NCBI RefSeq assembly: GCF_030272615.1
Contig: NC_081406.1
Span: forward strand, 211,642,997 to 211,706,996
From: Cryptomeria japonica
Lineage: Eukaryota > Streptophyta > Pinopsida > Cupressales > Cupressaceae
DNA: 64,000 bases
Reading direction: 5' to 3'
In this document: positions 10,363-22,022 of the stretch, in pieces
How positions within the stretch are numbered: position 1 is the first letter of the stretch
How the letters are laid out: the number at the start of each line of letters is the position of its first letter
Made by a program: the position numbers and the translations under genes
The notes under the pieces: model-generated
Seen by the model: only the letters and a program-made list of their open reading frames with translations
Told to the model about the DNA's origin: nothing
The model's database searches: none

Positions 10363-11913
10363 TGATGGGATGGGGTTTGGGATAGACTAGCCTAGTCTAT
10401 GCTCTTGGATCCTTTCCTTGGATCACCTGGTGTTCTCTACACACCCTAGGGTCTCTAGGAATTCCCTTTGCTTGAGGAATCCCTTGACCATGCCTAATTC
10501 ACCCACCAATGAGTTGCAATGTTGCTCTTAAGGTCTCACCTACTCATGAGACTCAAACCCCTTACTATGGCTAATAAGGGCTAATCTTGTTCCATGCCTT
10601 CCAAGGTCTTAGCAAGGTTGTTTCAAGTCTATTTCATGGTCTATCCACCCATTCATGAGCCCCCAAGAGGTTTCAAGATTCTAACCCCTTACCGATTTCA
10701 CAAATTTGGGTTTTTGCCTTCAAATAGGGCTACAAGGATTAGGACTAATTAGGCCTCCTAACCGGTCTTCTAGGGCTCCCTCTCACAAATGGTGTACAAA
10801 CAACCTAATCTCCCAAAAATGACTACCATTCTTTTGGCAAGGACTCAAGGATTTTCTAGGTTTTAGGCCTCCAAGTGTCCGTACACTATCCTAGGGGATT
10901 TTAAGGGTTTTTAGGGTCTGCTTGGGTCATAGTGAGGTTTTTGTCTTTTAGCCACCTTGTTTTGATTGATGGAGGATCCTCCTTCACACCAATGATGCTT
11001 CACTCACTCCTCTGCAGTTCCTCCAAAGGATGCGCTCTCCACTAAACAACCTTGCTCTCCAAGACCTCTGCACCAACAACCATTCCTAACTGGGCACTAT
11101 CCAGTCTCACCTAGGAATGGGTCTTTGCTTGACCTCCTTGCATTTCCAAGGGCCTTGATTGCATGGGACTATAGTATAGGGTCTTCACATCCATTCCCCA
11201 TGGTTTCATGGTGGTTCCACAACAGGGAATGGAGTTAAAACTTCATTTACTCAAACCGGTCCAAAACTAGACAATAAGATTGCAACTTACAAATTATTTA
11301 CAAACACACTCAATTGGTAAACAAAAAGCTAATATAATCACTCACAATGAAGATATATACACCAAAGAAGACATTTCACATAGGTTTTCTTGCAAATCAA
11401 TCGATTAGTTTGCTCGGTAACTTCATGCAATCTGACTGGTAACTCAAAAATAGTCACAGTCAAGCTTTTCTTCCTTGGGCCGTACAATGTCTAACATCCA
11501 ACCCATTAATTTAGGGTTTGAAAATACTTATACTACCCATACCTCAGTCGGTGTGCCAACTTTAGGGCTCTCCATGCACGACAAGGGTCTATGACCATTT
11601 TGGGTGGAAAAGTTGCTTGACAACTTTTAAAAGTTGTCATGCAACTTTTGCATCTTTTGAGCAACTTTGCCATCGTTGCTTTTCATGACTCCTAAGCCTA
11701 TTTTGGGCTATCCTAAGGACATCAACATGCCAATAAGGCCTAACACACATTCCAGGAACACTCAACCTCTCCTGCACAAGAAATCATAACAAAACCACTA
11801 AGGACCTAAAACTAGGACCTAGTCTAGCACACATGAGCTCATGGCTCTTATTCATGTACAATTGCTTCTAAAGAAGCAGAACACCAACAAGATGGAAGGG
11901 TGCTTCTGCACCA
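10363..11913 (-). repeat. 5' LTR of B
   Basis: This 1551-base LTR matches 4072-5663. It has a single copy of the perfect palindrome GACAACTTTTAAAAGTTGTC at 11619-11638, where the other LTR has one and a half. It ends 'ctgcacca', followed by the target duplication CTTAC. Confidence 0.9.
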
Positions 11914-12314
11914 CTTACAACTATGCCTTCTTCATTTAGCTTATTCTTGAAGACCCATTTGGTACCTATGACATTCTTGTGTTCTGGTTTGGGTTCCAAA
12001 CACCATGTTGCATTCTTTTCTATATGGTCTAGCTCCTCTTCCATTGCCTTAATCCATTCTTCATCTATAAGTGCTCCTCTAGAAGTTTTGGGCTCCAATT
12101 CTGAAATCATGCAAGACTTTTCTTTCACCTTTCTTCTTGTGAGTATCCATGCATCTTTATCTCCTATGACCTGCTTCGGATCATGATGTAGTTTCACATA
12201 TCTAGTAATGACTCTAGTTGGTTTTGCTTTCTTTTCCTCTTCTTCTTCACCTACTGTAGCTTCTACCAGTACAAAAAAACTAAGGTCTTTACTTGTTTCT
12301 TTCTTAACCGGTTC
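11914..12314 (-). pseudogene. A: start of reverse transcriptase
   Basis: This is the N-terminal part of the A reverse transcriptase, cut by B. It reads DEEWIKAMEEELDHIEKN, WCLEPKPEHKNVIGTKWVFKNKL and NEEGIVV, the standard Copia entry to the polymerase. After removing B the sentence continues at 4066 with [10 protein letters not shown]. Upstream (12198-12314) is a linker with a stop. The first codons after the insertion belong to the B LTR and are not part of this gene. Confidence 0.88.
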
Positions 12315-12776
12315 CTAGGAGGCTACACCTGGTTCATCTTCCACTTTCTCACTATAGGTTGCCTTAGGTTCCTCAAAGGATTCATCAACCCTGACATTGA
12401 TACTCTCAACAATTTTATGTGTTCTATTGTTGTAGCACTTGAGAGCTTTACTTTTAGTGGAATATCCCAGAAATATTCCATCACATTTAGCATCAAACTT
12501 TCTCAGATGCTCACCTCTCTTGATGTAACACTTACTGCCAAATACTTTAAAATAACTCACAATGGGAGTCTTCCCGGTCCAATACTCATAAGGGGTTTTA
12601 ACTTTACCTTTCTTGATGAGTATCTAGTTCATAGTATAGACTACAATGCTCACTACTTCTCTCTAAAAAGTGTGAGGAACCTTTCCTTGGATCAGGATTG
12701 TTCTGGCCGCTTCAACTACAGTCTTGTTATTCATTTTTGCTATGCCATTCTATTGTGGTGTCCTTGGGGTAGACAA
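12315..12776 (-). pseudogene. A: integrase C-terminal region
   Basis: The open part 12315-12560 reads YFKVFGSKCYIKRGE, KFDAKCDGIFLGYS and KCYNNRTHKIVESINV. This is the retroviral-integrase C-terminal module conserved in Copia elements, which includes the GYS motif. The stretch 12561-12776 holds the rest of the catalytic core with several stops. Confidence 0.85.
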
Positions 12777-13437
12777 CTACCTCTTGATACTGCTATCTTC
12801 ATAGTTCTTGTTGAATTCATCAAAAGTGAATTCACCTCTTTGATCAATTCTTAGGCATTTTATCTTTTGACCACTTTCCTTCTCTACTAATTCTCTAAAG
12901 GCTTTGAACTTTCCAAACTCCTCAGACTTGTCTTTCAAGAATGTGACCCACATCATTCTTGAGCAGTCATCAATAAGAATCATGAAATACCTATCTCCCT
13001 GAATACTTCTAGTTTTCATAAGACCACACAGGTTGGTATGCACAAGATCAAGTAAGTTCTCTACTAAAACAAACTTACCTTTGAAAGTTGAGGAAGACAT
13101 CTTCCCATGTTGACATTCTCTACACAAAAAATTCTCTGATTTGTTCAGCAAAGGTAATCCTCTTACTCGCCTTTGTAATATTATCAAAATTCATATGATA
13201 AAGTATCCTATGCCATATCCAACTGTCATCAAACTTCGCCATCAGACACCAACTTATCTTGGCATTCAATTGAAATAAGTTACCTCTATTCTTCTTATCG
13301 GTAGCAATAAGTTCACCACTTTTTCCAATTATACTGCAGACTCCACCTTTGAACTCTAGAATGAGTCTTTTATCATTTTGCTGAGCAACACTCAACAGGT
13401 TATTCTTAAGACCTTCTACCCAGTAGACCCTTATCAA
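12777..13437 (-). pseudogene. A: GAG-pre-integrase and integrase core
   Basis: Two overlapping open stretches in different frames (13120-13437 and 12777-13187) cover this region, so there is a frameshift between 13120 and 13187. The first has VYWVEGLKNNLLSV and WIWHRILYHMN, the GAG-pre-integrase zinc-binding module, in which IWH...H is part of the HHCC. The second has LDLVHTNLCGLM, where Asp is replaced by Asn at the first catalytic position (K has VHTDLCGPM), then DRYFMILIDDCSRMMWV and LRIDQRGEFT. Confidence 0.85.
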
Positions 13438-13770
13438 ATTCTTCTAGAGACAGAAACTTTCTTCGATCACCAGTCATGTGGTGAGAACAACCACTATCAA
13501 TAATCCACTCATTAGAGTTTTCAATGCGAGAGACAAGTTCTTTCTTATCAGACACTTCTTCCTTTACAACTACAAACACTATGTCCTCATTCTCTTCATC
13601 CCCAGGTTCTTCATTAGTAACACCTTCATCCACTACAACAAGACAATTTCTTCTATTTCCTCCTTTTTACTTTCTAAACCTCTCCGGTTTATCCTTATTG
13701 TCATTGTTAGGATAGTTAACAGCTATATGCCCTATCTTATTGTAGGAAAAACATTTTAAAGGAATCTTAC
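13406..13770 (-). pseudogene. A: zinc knuckle and protease
   Basis: The open part 13406-13633 has EWIIDSGCSHHMTGDR, the Copia aspartic protease active site, intact. Just upstream (about 13720-13765) the gag knuckle is recognisable as CFSYNKIGHIAVNY, with the second and last Cys changed to Tyr. These are TGT-to-TAT type changes that destroy zinc binding. The protease stretch is acidic before the active site, as in K and G. Confidence 0.85.
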
Positions 13771-13946
13771 CTCTATATTTTCCTATGCCCTTTGGAAGTC
13801 TCTTGGCAAGAAGAGCTTAAAAATGCATCATTATCTCTTCATCATCCATACCTCTGCTTTGCATGGATTCATAACTAGTACTTACTTCTTTTCCTTTTCT
13901 GGTTGGTGCAATAGATGCTCTAAAAGTTGACTCGGTCTTCTGAACA

Positions 13947-14509
13947 CTAATAGAAGCCTAATTGGTCTAAGGATATCTTGGTTTTGTCAATAGACCTTAG
14001 TTCCTTAATAGAAGCAACTCTAATTGCATAGACCGGTAACAATGATCTCAAAATTTTACTGACAATAGTGGCATCATCAATTGTTCCACTAGTGCTCTTG
14101 ATATCTCCAACAACAGTCTTGATCCTTATGCCATATTGATGAATGGTTTCACCTTCAACCATCCTCATGTCTTCAAATTTTCCTCTAAGGCTCTCTTCCT
14201 TAGCTTTCTTGACATGCTCATCACCACCATAAATAGTTCCCAGTGTGTCCCATACATCCTTAAGAGTGTCCTTATCTTGTATATCAATGAATCCAATATT
14301 GGACAAACTGCTAATAAGGGCTTCCATGACTTTCCCATTTTCTTGAATCTCTCTTTTCTGATCATCAGTTAGAGTGCTAGTGGGGATTACATAGGCATTC
14401 CAAACATAGCTCCAGTGTTGAGCACCCAACTCTTGATATAGATCTTCATTCCATCCTTCCATATTTTGAAGTTATCTCTATTGAACTTAGGACCTTCCCT
14501 CTTCATCAT
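13947..14509 (-). pseudogene. A: gag
   Basis: This is a Copia gag of the UBN2/DUF4219 kind. It includes LGAQHWSYVWNAYV, KVMEALISSLSNIGF, DVWDTLGTIYGGDEHVKKAKEESLRGKFEDM and GETIHQYGIRI. The likely original start is the ATG at 14509 (MMKREGPKFN), by comparison with K (22294), G (62595) and J (29322). A single-base loss near 14420 shifts the frame, so the visible open frame starts instead at an internal ATG at 14462. Confidence 0.88.
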
Positions 14510-14564
14510 TAAAGAAGGATCTTTTACCTCGAGCGGTTAAGCTTATATCACCGAGGACCTGGAG

Positions 14565-14580
14565 TTTCTTTGATACCAAT
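14565..14580 (-). other. Primer binding site of A
   Basis: The minus strand reads ATTGGTATCAAAGAAA directly inside the LTR. It is a variant of the initiator-Met tRNA site seen in K, J, C, D and G. Confidence 0.82.
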
Positions 14581-15272
14581 TGATGAAAAATGATAAACAA
14601 AAAATACCTAACTAGTACTAAGAGGGAGGGAGGGGTGAATCAATACATACAAAAACTTCACCACAACTTATTGAGCTAAAACAATGCTAACCGGTTGTCT
14701 TCATTATTGAACTTAACCATGGCAATATTGGTTAAACACAGTAAGACTTCAGACAACTTAAACTTGTAATATTGAATGCTTCAAATATCATTCAATACTT
14801 GATAACTACTTCACCCATAAACATATGCATGAGATGTATTAGTGATATCATAACCATTACCTCTCCATGCATAATTACCTAAACAAATAATACTTAATCA
14901 TCACATGAAAAATGCACAACTCATGACACACATATTTTTCAGGTGGAAACCCAAATGGGAAAAACCATAGTGGGGATGAATACCCACAAGCTTGCTTTGA
15001 ACTCTTTTGAAGTCCACTTTGTTAGGAGCCTAGGCCAGTTTAAGACTTAACAATAAGGTTCTGTTAGGAACCGATCTTTTTAAAGATCACCCGGTTAAGG
15101 GATGGCTATATACCTTGTTAAAGGTTACCTTGCTAGAGGATTTAAAGAACTCAATGAACTTGAGTCACCTGGTTAGAGGTTTTGTAATAAGATTGTTAAA
15201 GCTACCTGACAAAGGGATTTTCCTCCTGTTGAAATGGTTAGAAGACAACAGGTAAAACTCTGATATGATAAT
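14581..15272 (-). repeat. 5' LTR of A, outer piece before C
   Basis: This matches 943-1650 of the other LTR, including the hairpin-unit array (about 15000-15250). It ends 'gatatgataat', where C begins. The last five bases, ataat, are the left target duplication of C. Confidence 0.88.
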
Positions 15273-16042
15273 TGTTGGCAAATGCACACTCCAATGAGAA
15301 ATTGTAGGTGATTGAAGGTTTTTTCATTGAAGGCAACCTTGCAATCATATGATACCAACACTAGCAACGACAAACTCTACACCGGCACACAGAACACTAG
15401 CAGTGAAAGGATGGATACCGGCACTCTAGCCGACAAGAATTTTGTTGATAATATATTTTGTAATTAATTGTAAAATCATTGTAAGCCAACATGGCAAGTT
15501 ATAATATGACTCATATATGTATGAGATCATTATAGAACATTTAGTAACAATGTGATAGGCGAAATTATGCAGACCTAATATGTGAAATATAGGTTAAGGG
15601 TTTATGTATGAAGCAGAGCTAAAACCGGTACTAGATCTGGCATAGTAGATGCTAATTTGAAGCAGTACAAGACATTGGATTTGTATAATCCATTTTGTAA
15701 GTCAGTGTGACTTCCTTTGTAATTGAGCAGTGAGCTCTAGGCACTTGGCCTTCTTACATGTGTAGGCCCCTCTTGTAAAATAGTAATATTCCCTTATTGG
15801 CCAGTAAGTGAATATTATGGATTACAAATCCCACCGAGGTTTTTCCCACACCGGGTTTCCTCATTAAACTACTATGTTATGGTGTGCTTTTCATGTGGTT
15901 GTTGTTATTCTTGTTTACTGCATTATTTTGGTTTACTGGTACACAATATTGATATGCTTTACATGTTTTAAATCAAGTAAATTCACAAACCAGTTAGATA
16001 CTGATTCACCCCCCCTCTCAGTATCTTTGGGAATCCAAACAA
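15273..16042 (+). repeat. 5' LTR of C
   Basis: This 770-base LTR is highly similar to 20518-21284. It carries the common end motif 'gattcacccccc...ctctcagtatc' and ends 'ccaaaca' before the primer binding site. Confidence 0.92.
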
Positions 16043-16056
16043 TTGGTATCAGAGTC
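16043..16056 (+). other. Primer binding site of C
   Basis: ATTGGTATCAGAGT directly follows the LTR. It matches the initiator-Met tRNA 3' end apart from the last base. Confidence 0.9.
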
Positions 16057-16112
16057 TAGTCCTCTATTTTCAGAAGTCTAATAGCTTGAGGAAGATCTTG
16101 TCACTGGTAGAG

Positions 16113-17186
16113 ATGGAAAACTTGAGAGAACAATTGAAAACAACTCTTTTAGACTATGATGTAGAAAAGGTGAAGAATATCAAACTTGAAGATGATCTAA
16201 AGGCTGCTTAGGATATCATTCAAGCGCTTCACGAAAATATTACCATTGCAAGAAATAAGAGAAGAGAACTTTGTGAAAAGATGCAGAATGAGAATGATGA
16301 AAAGGAAACTCTTAATGATTTGGTAAACAAGCTAAGACAAGAGATCAGTACAACATAGAATGAGATGCAGGATATGACTATGAGATTTTGTAAAGAAATT
16401 GAAGATAGGAAGAAGAATGAAGAAGACTTGGCCAGAAGACTAAATGATGCTAGAAATGAAAACACAAGACTTAGTCATGAAAATGATATGTTGAAGATAG
16501 ATATAATGCACACACAAAATGACAGAACTAAACTCATAAGACATAAAGGAATCTTGGAAAGTGAACTAACTACTACAAATCATCACAAAGAAAAATTCAA
16601 GAAAAGTTCAGAAGAACTTCGTGACATGCTGAAGAATCAGAAAACTAATGGTGATACAAATGGTCTTGGCTTTGAAGTTGGTGAAATCTTCAGTACTGCA
16701 AACAATCATGATCATAGAAAACTAGTAAGACAACCTACTACTTAGAAGTTAAATGGCAAATGCTTTAGCTGTAACAAGTATGGTCATAGAGAAAATTAGT
16801 GTAGATCTAGAAATTATCAGAACACTAATACACCCACCGGTCAATGTTCTAAATGCAACAAAGTTGGTCATAATTTAGAAAATTGCAGAATGAATGTGAG
16901 ATGTTATGTTTGTGGAAGATTTGGGCACTTATCTAATCAATGCAGAACACATACTGGCATAGGATATGGGAAATCTATTCAAAAGAACAATGTGGCTTGT
17001 TATGTCTATAACAAGATCAGACATATTGCTAAATTTTGCAGAAGTAAGGCATCACCGACAAATAACAAAGGTCCTAGTTTGAAAGGTAAAGAAAAAGTTG
17101 AAGAGGTAAAGCAAGAATTTTCAAAACAATGGATCATAAAGTCAGATCAGAATGTTGATATGATTACACCTCCACCGATAGAATAG
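16113..17186 (+). pseudogene. C ORF1: coiled-coil protein with four CCHC zinc knuckles
   Basis: One frame runs from the ATG at 16113 to the stop at 17186, about 357 codons, interrupted by TAG stops near 16209, 16357, 16743 and 16798. Codons 1-205 are a strongly charged coiled coil (MENLREQLKTT, EDRKKNEEDLARRL). Then come four knuckles: CFSCNKYGHREN-C (a stop falls inside), CSKCNKVGHNLENC, CYVCGRFGHLSNQC, and a worn fourth CYVYNKIRHIAKFC. The tail is Lys-rich. This is a gag-like nucleic-acid-binding protein without a capsid fold that I recognise. ORF1 of element D is its homologue. The role as a nucleocapsid is inference. Confidence 0.8.
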
Positions 17187-17595
17187 AGTAAAACTCCACC
17201 AGTAGGAGACTCCTCATCTAACTGAAGAAAATTCTTTTGGGGGTTTAGCAACAAAATGAAAAATATGCTATTATACCCTCGATTGATGGTGAGAAGTTGA
17301 AATTACTTCTATACCGGCATATGAATTAAGTTTTAACTTAACCGGCAAGCATTAAATGTGGTAGTTGGCAAAAATAACATTATAAAGCAAGTGTTTCAGT
17401 TGTTTTTCATTCACCGAGCATTCAAATCTTTGAGAGTGCAAAAATTCCCGAGTGAAGGTACTCCAAGAAAAAAAGTGAAGCAATCCATCAAAGCATTCAT
17501 CCTTAAGGTAGATTGAGGTATTTATTGCAAACCCTACTATTGTTGAAGTTGTTAAGCGACCTATATGTTGTTAAAGAAACCTACTTGTTTGTCTG
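17187..17595 (+). other. C: spacer between ORF1 and ORF2
   Basis: There is no open frame of note. By comparison with D, where the second protein has a long N-terminal domain, this spacer probably sits where that domain was deleted or decayed. It includes several ACCGG pieces and the phrase 'cattcaccgagcattc'. Confidence 0.5.
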
Positions 17596-20201
17596 ATGCT
17601 ATACATAACCAAACAAGTACCCGGTATTGGTACTAAAGATTTTGGATTTGATATACTGGTAGGAAAACAACTATCAAAATTGCTGAACAATATGGGAGAG
17701 AATAGGGAGAAAACCATAAATGAGCACTTTCAAGCACTAAAGGCTCGAATGAAAACAAGAGTAAGGCTATCACAAGCTATTGTGGATAAGTACCAAAAGG
17801 AAATCTATTTTGTGATAAAGAAAGATGAAATTTGGATGGAGGCAGTTATTCCTAGAACCATCTGGGTTACTGAAATGGGGTATGAGATTGAAGACAACAT
17901 AATAGAAACTTCTGCAAAATTCCTCCTGGACTCTCCTAAGGAACCGAAAAAAAAAGTATTTGGTAGTGCTAAAACTATAGAAATCCAAATTCAATCAAGG
18001 AAAAGAGTTAAGAAGGTTGAGGCAACTATTAGAAAAGGAACCCGATAGGAAAAAGCTATTAAAGAAGATGTGCTAAAACAAACTAGTATAACTGAAAGTG
18101 AGTTGGAAGCACTTCAACTGGAAACTCACCTTTCACCGGTTGGAACTTCTTTAGAAAGTGACATACTTGTTGTATTTAGGAGAGTTGAAAGGAAAATAAA
18201 ACCTTCACCGACACCTTCTCCTACACCAAAGAGGACAAGACAAAAGCAACAGGCAGTGAGGCCCCCAGTAAAGAAATTAAATCCAAAGAAAAGGAAGATG
18301 ACTCCTAAGAAGAAGACACAACAAACTATTGCTCCCATTGATAAACTTCTCAATGAAATTATAGTAGATGAAAAATTGAAGAACATCAACAAATTATATG
18401 ACACACTATCTGCTAATGACAAAGAGAAAGTAGAGAATAGTGTAATCTTACACTTAAGATATTTTTAAGAAATTTTTGATGCAAGTTGTTGATGAAATAC
18501 CAAAAGATCTATATAATAGACTAGAAGATAAAATAGTAACTATTGTTGAGATAGATAAGAAAATAAAGATTCAAAAACTACTTGCAGTGCACCCTGTTAA
18601 TTCACCTGATGAGATAGATCAATTAATCTCTAAGGATAACTGGTCAGTATTCTCAACTGCTCACTGATGATACACCTGATGAGATAGATCAATTAATCTC
18701 TAAGGATAACTGGTCAGTATTCTCAACTGCTCACTGACATGTAGCACTGATGGCAGGAAGAGTGAATCAGGTAATAGAGGAAACAATAGATGCATGGGAC
18801 ATATTCCTTGTAGAAAAAGAGAAATAGGAAGAGTATCAAAAACCTAAAACCTTCAAGGTATATCCAAAGGAAAGGGATAAAGGAAAAGGTAAGGTACGTG
18901 GACCTCCCAGTATAAAGATAATAGACAACTTACCCCCACCACCTCTAGATACTCCACTAGTAGACACTACTGACAATCAACCAACAATTGAGAGTATGGA
19001 CACACCACATGAGGATACAAATTCTGATTCTGAGGTGTTATATACAATGAACATTGACACTCAGGAAGTCACTATTGTGGTGGATAAGGAATCTACTAAG
19101 AAACTAGATGTGGCAACAGAGCCACCGGCAGGAAATATTATAGTAGAAAACATTGAAATTGGGGAACTAAAACAAACTAAAGGATCAAGTGAACCCCCAG
19201 ACACTAGAAAGGCAAAAACCACAGATATGCATACTGATCCATCCACTGAAACTGAAAAACCAACCGAGTCACCGACAATAGGCAACACAGAGGAAAAATT
19301 GGTAGTGGTTAACATAGAGAAATAGGTAGAGCAATAGGCTCCTTCATAGGTACAGACAGAGATAGTGCCACTGGCCCAAAATGAAAAGCCTAAAATTTTG
19401 TTTGTAGAAATGTAAACTCAAATAGATCCTCTAGAGAAAGAGGAAAGCAAAGCCATAACTACAACCGGTGGATTACGAATTGTAAAAACTATTGGACAAA
19501 CATCTGGTACTGCGATGACAGAATTCAGACCTACTAATGTAGCTGAGGTCTTATTAGATTCAATAAAGAAAATAACAGAGTGCAATGCACAAGCCTATAA
19601 GGCTATAGATGAAACTTTACCAATTTTGAAGATGGTAGCACCAAAGTGCAGTGTTGAGAATAAAGATTCTTTGAACCAATTAGACACATTGTCTAAGTAT
19701 ATAACTGACAACCTAATAACATTGGACAAAATAAATGAGGATACATTTAAGGAAAGAATGATAAAAGAGAAAGAAATTTTTTTTATGGAAATTGTCAATA
19801 AGAACAAAGAGGAAATGGATACTCTTTTACCGGAACTCAGTGAAATCATTTTTGACTTCAAGAAATTGTACAGGGACACTTGCAAAATAGATGTATTAAC
19901 AGAGGATCTTGACAAAGAAATAAAAAAAGCATAGGATAAGATTAATAATATTGTTGATAATTTGATTGGTACATCAGACTCATTTTTGGAATTAGAGAAG
20001 AAAATTGCAAAGCAGGAAGAGAAAATCAAGAAACTGGAAAATGAAAAACAAAGAATAAAGGACAAAGCAAAGGACTTAAAATGCAAACTTGGTCCAAGAC
20101 TAGAGTATCTTATTTCTTTGAGAAAAGAAATATCTGAGGCTCTGGTTCTCGAACTAAAGACACTAGAAGAGAAAATGCACATACTCACCGGTACAGTGTA
20201 G
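17596..20201 (+). pseudogene. C ORF2: unrecognised protein, coiled-coil C-terminus
   Basis: This is a long coding stretch in three successive frames: 17596-18468, 18476-18667 and 18996-20201. The N-terminal part reads DFGFDILVGKQL, KEIYFVIKKDEIWMEAV and EMGYEIEDNIIETS. The middle is Lys/Pro-rich and basic (18190-18320), then acidic and Thr-rich. The C-terminal 300 residues are coiled coil, ending KLGPRLEYLISLRKEI...LTGTV. The first frame change lies at a T-run near 18465. The second equals a 70-base tandem duplication. D carries a homologue on its minus strand. I recognise no enzyme motif and do not know the function. Confidence 0.7.
18603..18737 (+). repeat. 70-base tandem duplication in C ORF2
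   Basis: The block starting 'cacctgatgagatagatcaa' at 18603 is repeated from 18673, with 65 identical bases and a 5-base spacer (tgata). Period 70 is 3 x 23 + 1, so it shifts the frame by one. That is the change seen between the neighbouring open frames. Confidence 0.93.
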
Positions 20202-20517
20202 AGGACTCAATAAGCCATAAGAGACTACAAAACATCCAGCAATGGAATAAATCTAGTTTTGACACATTTTTTAGATTGTAACCCACCAGTTACAAGAATT
20301 CAGGCAGGAGTCCACTGATAGCAAATGATAACCTTTATCATTGATGTCAAAGGGGGAGTAGAGGAATGAGAAAAATGGTTCATCTGCTCAAGAGGAGCAC
20401 ACAGTTTTGAGCATACAATTTTGGTAAGACATTTTTGGCAGACTATTTTTGGATATCATTTTTTAACACTTTTTGATTTTTCTCATGAGTGTTGTCATCA
20501 ATGCCAAAGGGGGAGAT
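20202..20517 (+). other. C: 3' spacer and polypurine tract
   Basis: This is untranslated sequence ending in the purine tract AAAGGGGGAGAT (about 20506-20517) next to the 3' LTR. The phrase 'gttgtcatcaatgccaaagg' just upstream is shared with the 3' ends of A, K and D. An earlier 'caaagggggag' at 20348 may be a second tract. Confidence 0.8.
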
Positions 20518-21284
20518 TGTTGGAAAATCCACACTCCAATGAGAAATTGTAGGTGATTGAAGTTTTTTTCATTGATGGCAACCTTGCAATCATATGATAC
20601 CGACAAGACAAATATACTGGCACCGACACATAGAACACTGACAGTGAAAGGATGGATACCGGCACTCTGGCCGACAAGAATTTTGTTGATAATATATTTT
20701 GTAATTAATTGTAAAATCATTGTAATACGAGATGGTGAGTTATAATATGACTCATATATGTATGAGATCATTATAGAACATTTAGTAACAATGTGATAGG
20801 CAAAATTATGCAGACCTAATACGCAAAATATAGGTTAAGGGTTTATGTATGAAGTAGAGCTAAAACCGGTACTAGATCTGGCATAGCAGATGCTAATTTG
20901 AAGCAGTACAAGACATTGGAATTGTATAATCCATTTTGTAAGTCAGTGTGACTTCCTTTGTAATTGAGCAGTGAGCTTTAGGCACTTGGCCTTCCTGCAT
21001 GTGCAGGCCCATCTTGTAAAACAATAATATTCCCTTATTGGCTGGTAAGTGAATATTGTGGGTTACAAATCCCATCGAGGTTTTTCCCACACCGGGTTTC
21101 CTTGTTAAACTACTATGTTATGGTGTGTTTTTCATGTGGTTGTTGTTATTCTTGTTTATTGCATTATTTTTGGTTTACCGATACACAGTATTGATATGCT
21201 TTACATTTTTTAAATCAAGTAAATTCACAAACCGGTTAGATACTGATTCACCACCCCCTCTCAGTATCTTTGGGAATCCTAACA
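20518..21284 (+). repeat. 3' LTR of C
   Basis: This 767-base LTR matches 15273-16042 with few differences. It starts 'tgttggaaaatcc' and ends 'aatcctaaca'. The ataac at 21285-21289 is the right target duplication. Confidence 0.92.
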
Positions 21285-22022
21285 ATAACAACACTATATG
21301 CTTAGGAAGATTGTTTTCAGTTCCTCTACTCTGCAATCACACTCTATAGTTTTCACTCACTAGTCTGGAAAGTATCTCATCACTCAGATACACACACAAC
21401 TTTTGCTAACTCTTACAATAACAAACATCATCAACCTTATAGACAACAATTAGGTCAGTAAAATAAATCTTAAACCCTAAGTATTTAGGTTTACTATTAC
21501 AAGCAGTCCAATCTTGACCATCCAAACACACTACATAGAATGAAACAATCTGAAATAGATCACAAGTCATTCTGCATTGTTCATTCTTCACTGCACATAG
21601 AAATCAGTAACCCATCACGCTTTCTTCTCATACCGCTAAGAAGAATGTTCATTCCTAACGTAGACATTAAACGCAGTCGATCTTCTTATGCAAGATCCTC
21701 AAGGAAATCCTTCACGTTCACAAAAGTGACATGGCATCTCAATCTCATCCTTATCTCTTAGCTAACTAATCACTAAATATCATCGGTTGCATCACACAAG
21801 CTAGATTGCCAAACCGGAAACCCTAGAGCTGAGACTATCAATCGGTAGTCACACTTAGTGAAACCCTGACACCGGTTCATGACATCTCTTCATACCAGTT
21901 CTCCAACTTGATCATCAATAACAAATTCTTCCAATCTTCATATTGGTTGACCTCTACTTATTGACATCAATGACAACATATATTATTATCATATTATCAT
22001 ATCGGTTCTTCATATGCCAAAA
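21285..22022 (-). repeat. 5' LTR of A, inner piece after C
   Basis: This continues the A LTR alignment at the equivalent of 1646-2382 and ends 'tgccaaaa', a decayed 'tgccaaca'. The next bases, 22023-22027 (atgaa), are the right target duplication of A. Confidence 0.9.

Larger units (their letters stand above)
4072..11913 (-). mobile_element. Chromodomain Gypsy element B (chromovirus), minus strand
   Basis: B is a Ty3/Gypsy element about 7.8 kb long. Its LTRs are 4072-5663 and 10363-11913, flanked by CTTAC. On the minus strand the order is gag, zinc knuckle, protease, reverse transcriptase, RNase H, integrase and chromodomain. That order, plus the chromodomain behind the integrase, places it among plant chromoviruses. 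I cannot assign the clade (Tekay, Galadriel, Reina or CRM) by eye. It inserted into the reverse transcriptase of A. Several in-frame stops make it inactive, although the polymerase motif YLDD is intact. Confidence 0.9.
15273..21284 (+). mobile_element. Non-autonomous LTR element C with two unusual ORFs
   Basis: C is 6.0 kb long, with LTRs 15273-16042 and 20518-21284, an iMet-type primer site and a purine tract. Both LTRs start TGTTGG and end in ACA. The duplication is ataat (15268-15272) against ataac (21285-21289), and the undisturbed LTR copy at about 1645-1655 reads ataac. The 4.5 kb interior codes for a coiled-coil protein with zinc knuckles (ORF1) and a second long protein (ORF2). I see no protease, integrase, reverse transcriptase or RNase H in any frame. 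Element D has the same plan. C therefore probably depended on another Copia element for replication. Confidence 0.85.
943..22022 (-). mobile_element. Copia element A, minus strand, hosting B and C
   Basis: A is a Ty1/Copia element lying in the 5' LTR of K. Its LTRs are 943-2382 and 14581-22022, the latter split by element C. Between them, on the minus strand, lie gag, zinc knuckle, protease, integrase, reverse transcriptase and RNase H. The reverse transcriptase is split by element B. LTR ends read TG...CA on the minus strand, although the outer right end has drifted to 'tgccaaaa'. Removing B and C gives a normal Copia length. Stops, a frameshift in gag and a changed polymerase motif show that it is inactive. 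Confidence 0.88.

Noticed and set aside
18126-20188. Minus-strand open frames opposite C ORF2
   Set aside because: They are shadows of the plus-strand coding sequence. The plus strand has the homologue in D and the coiled-coil pattern.
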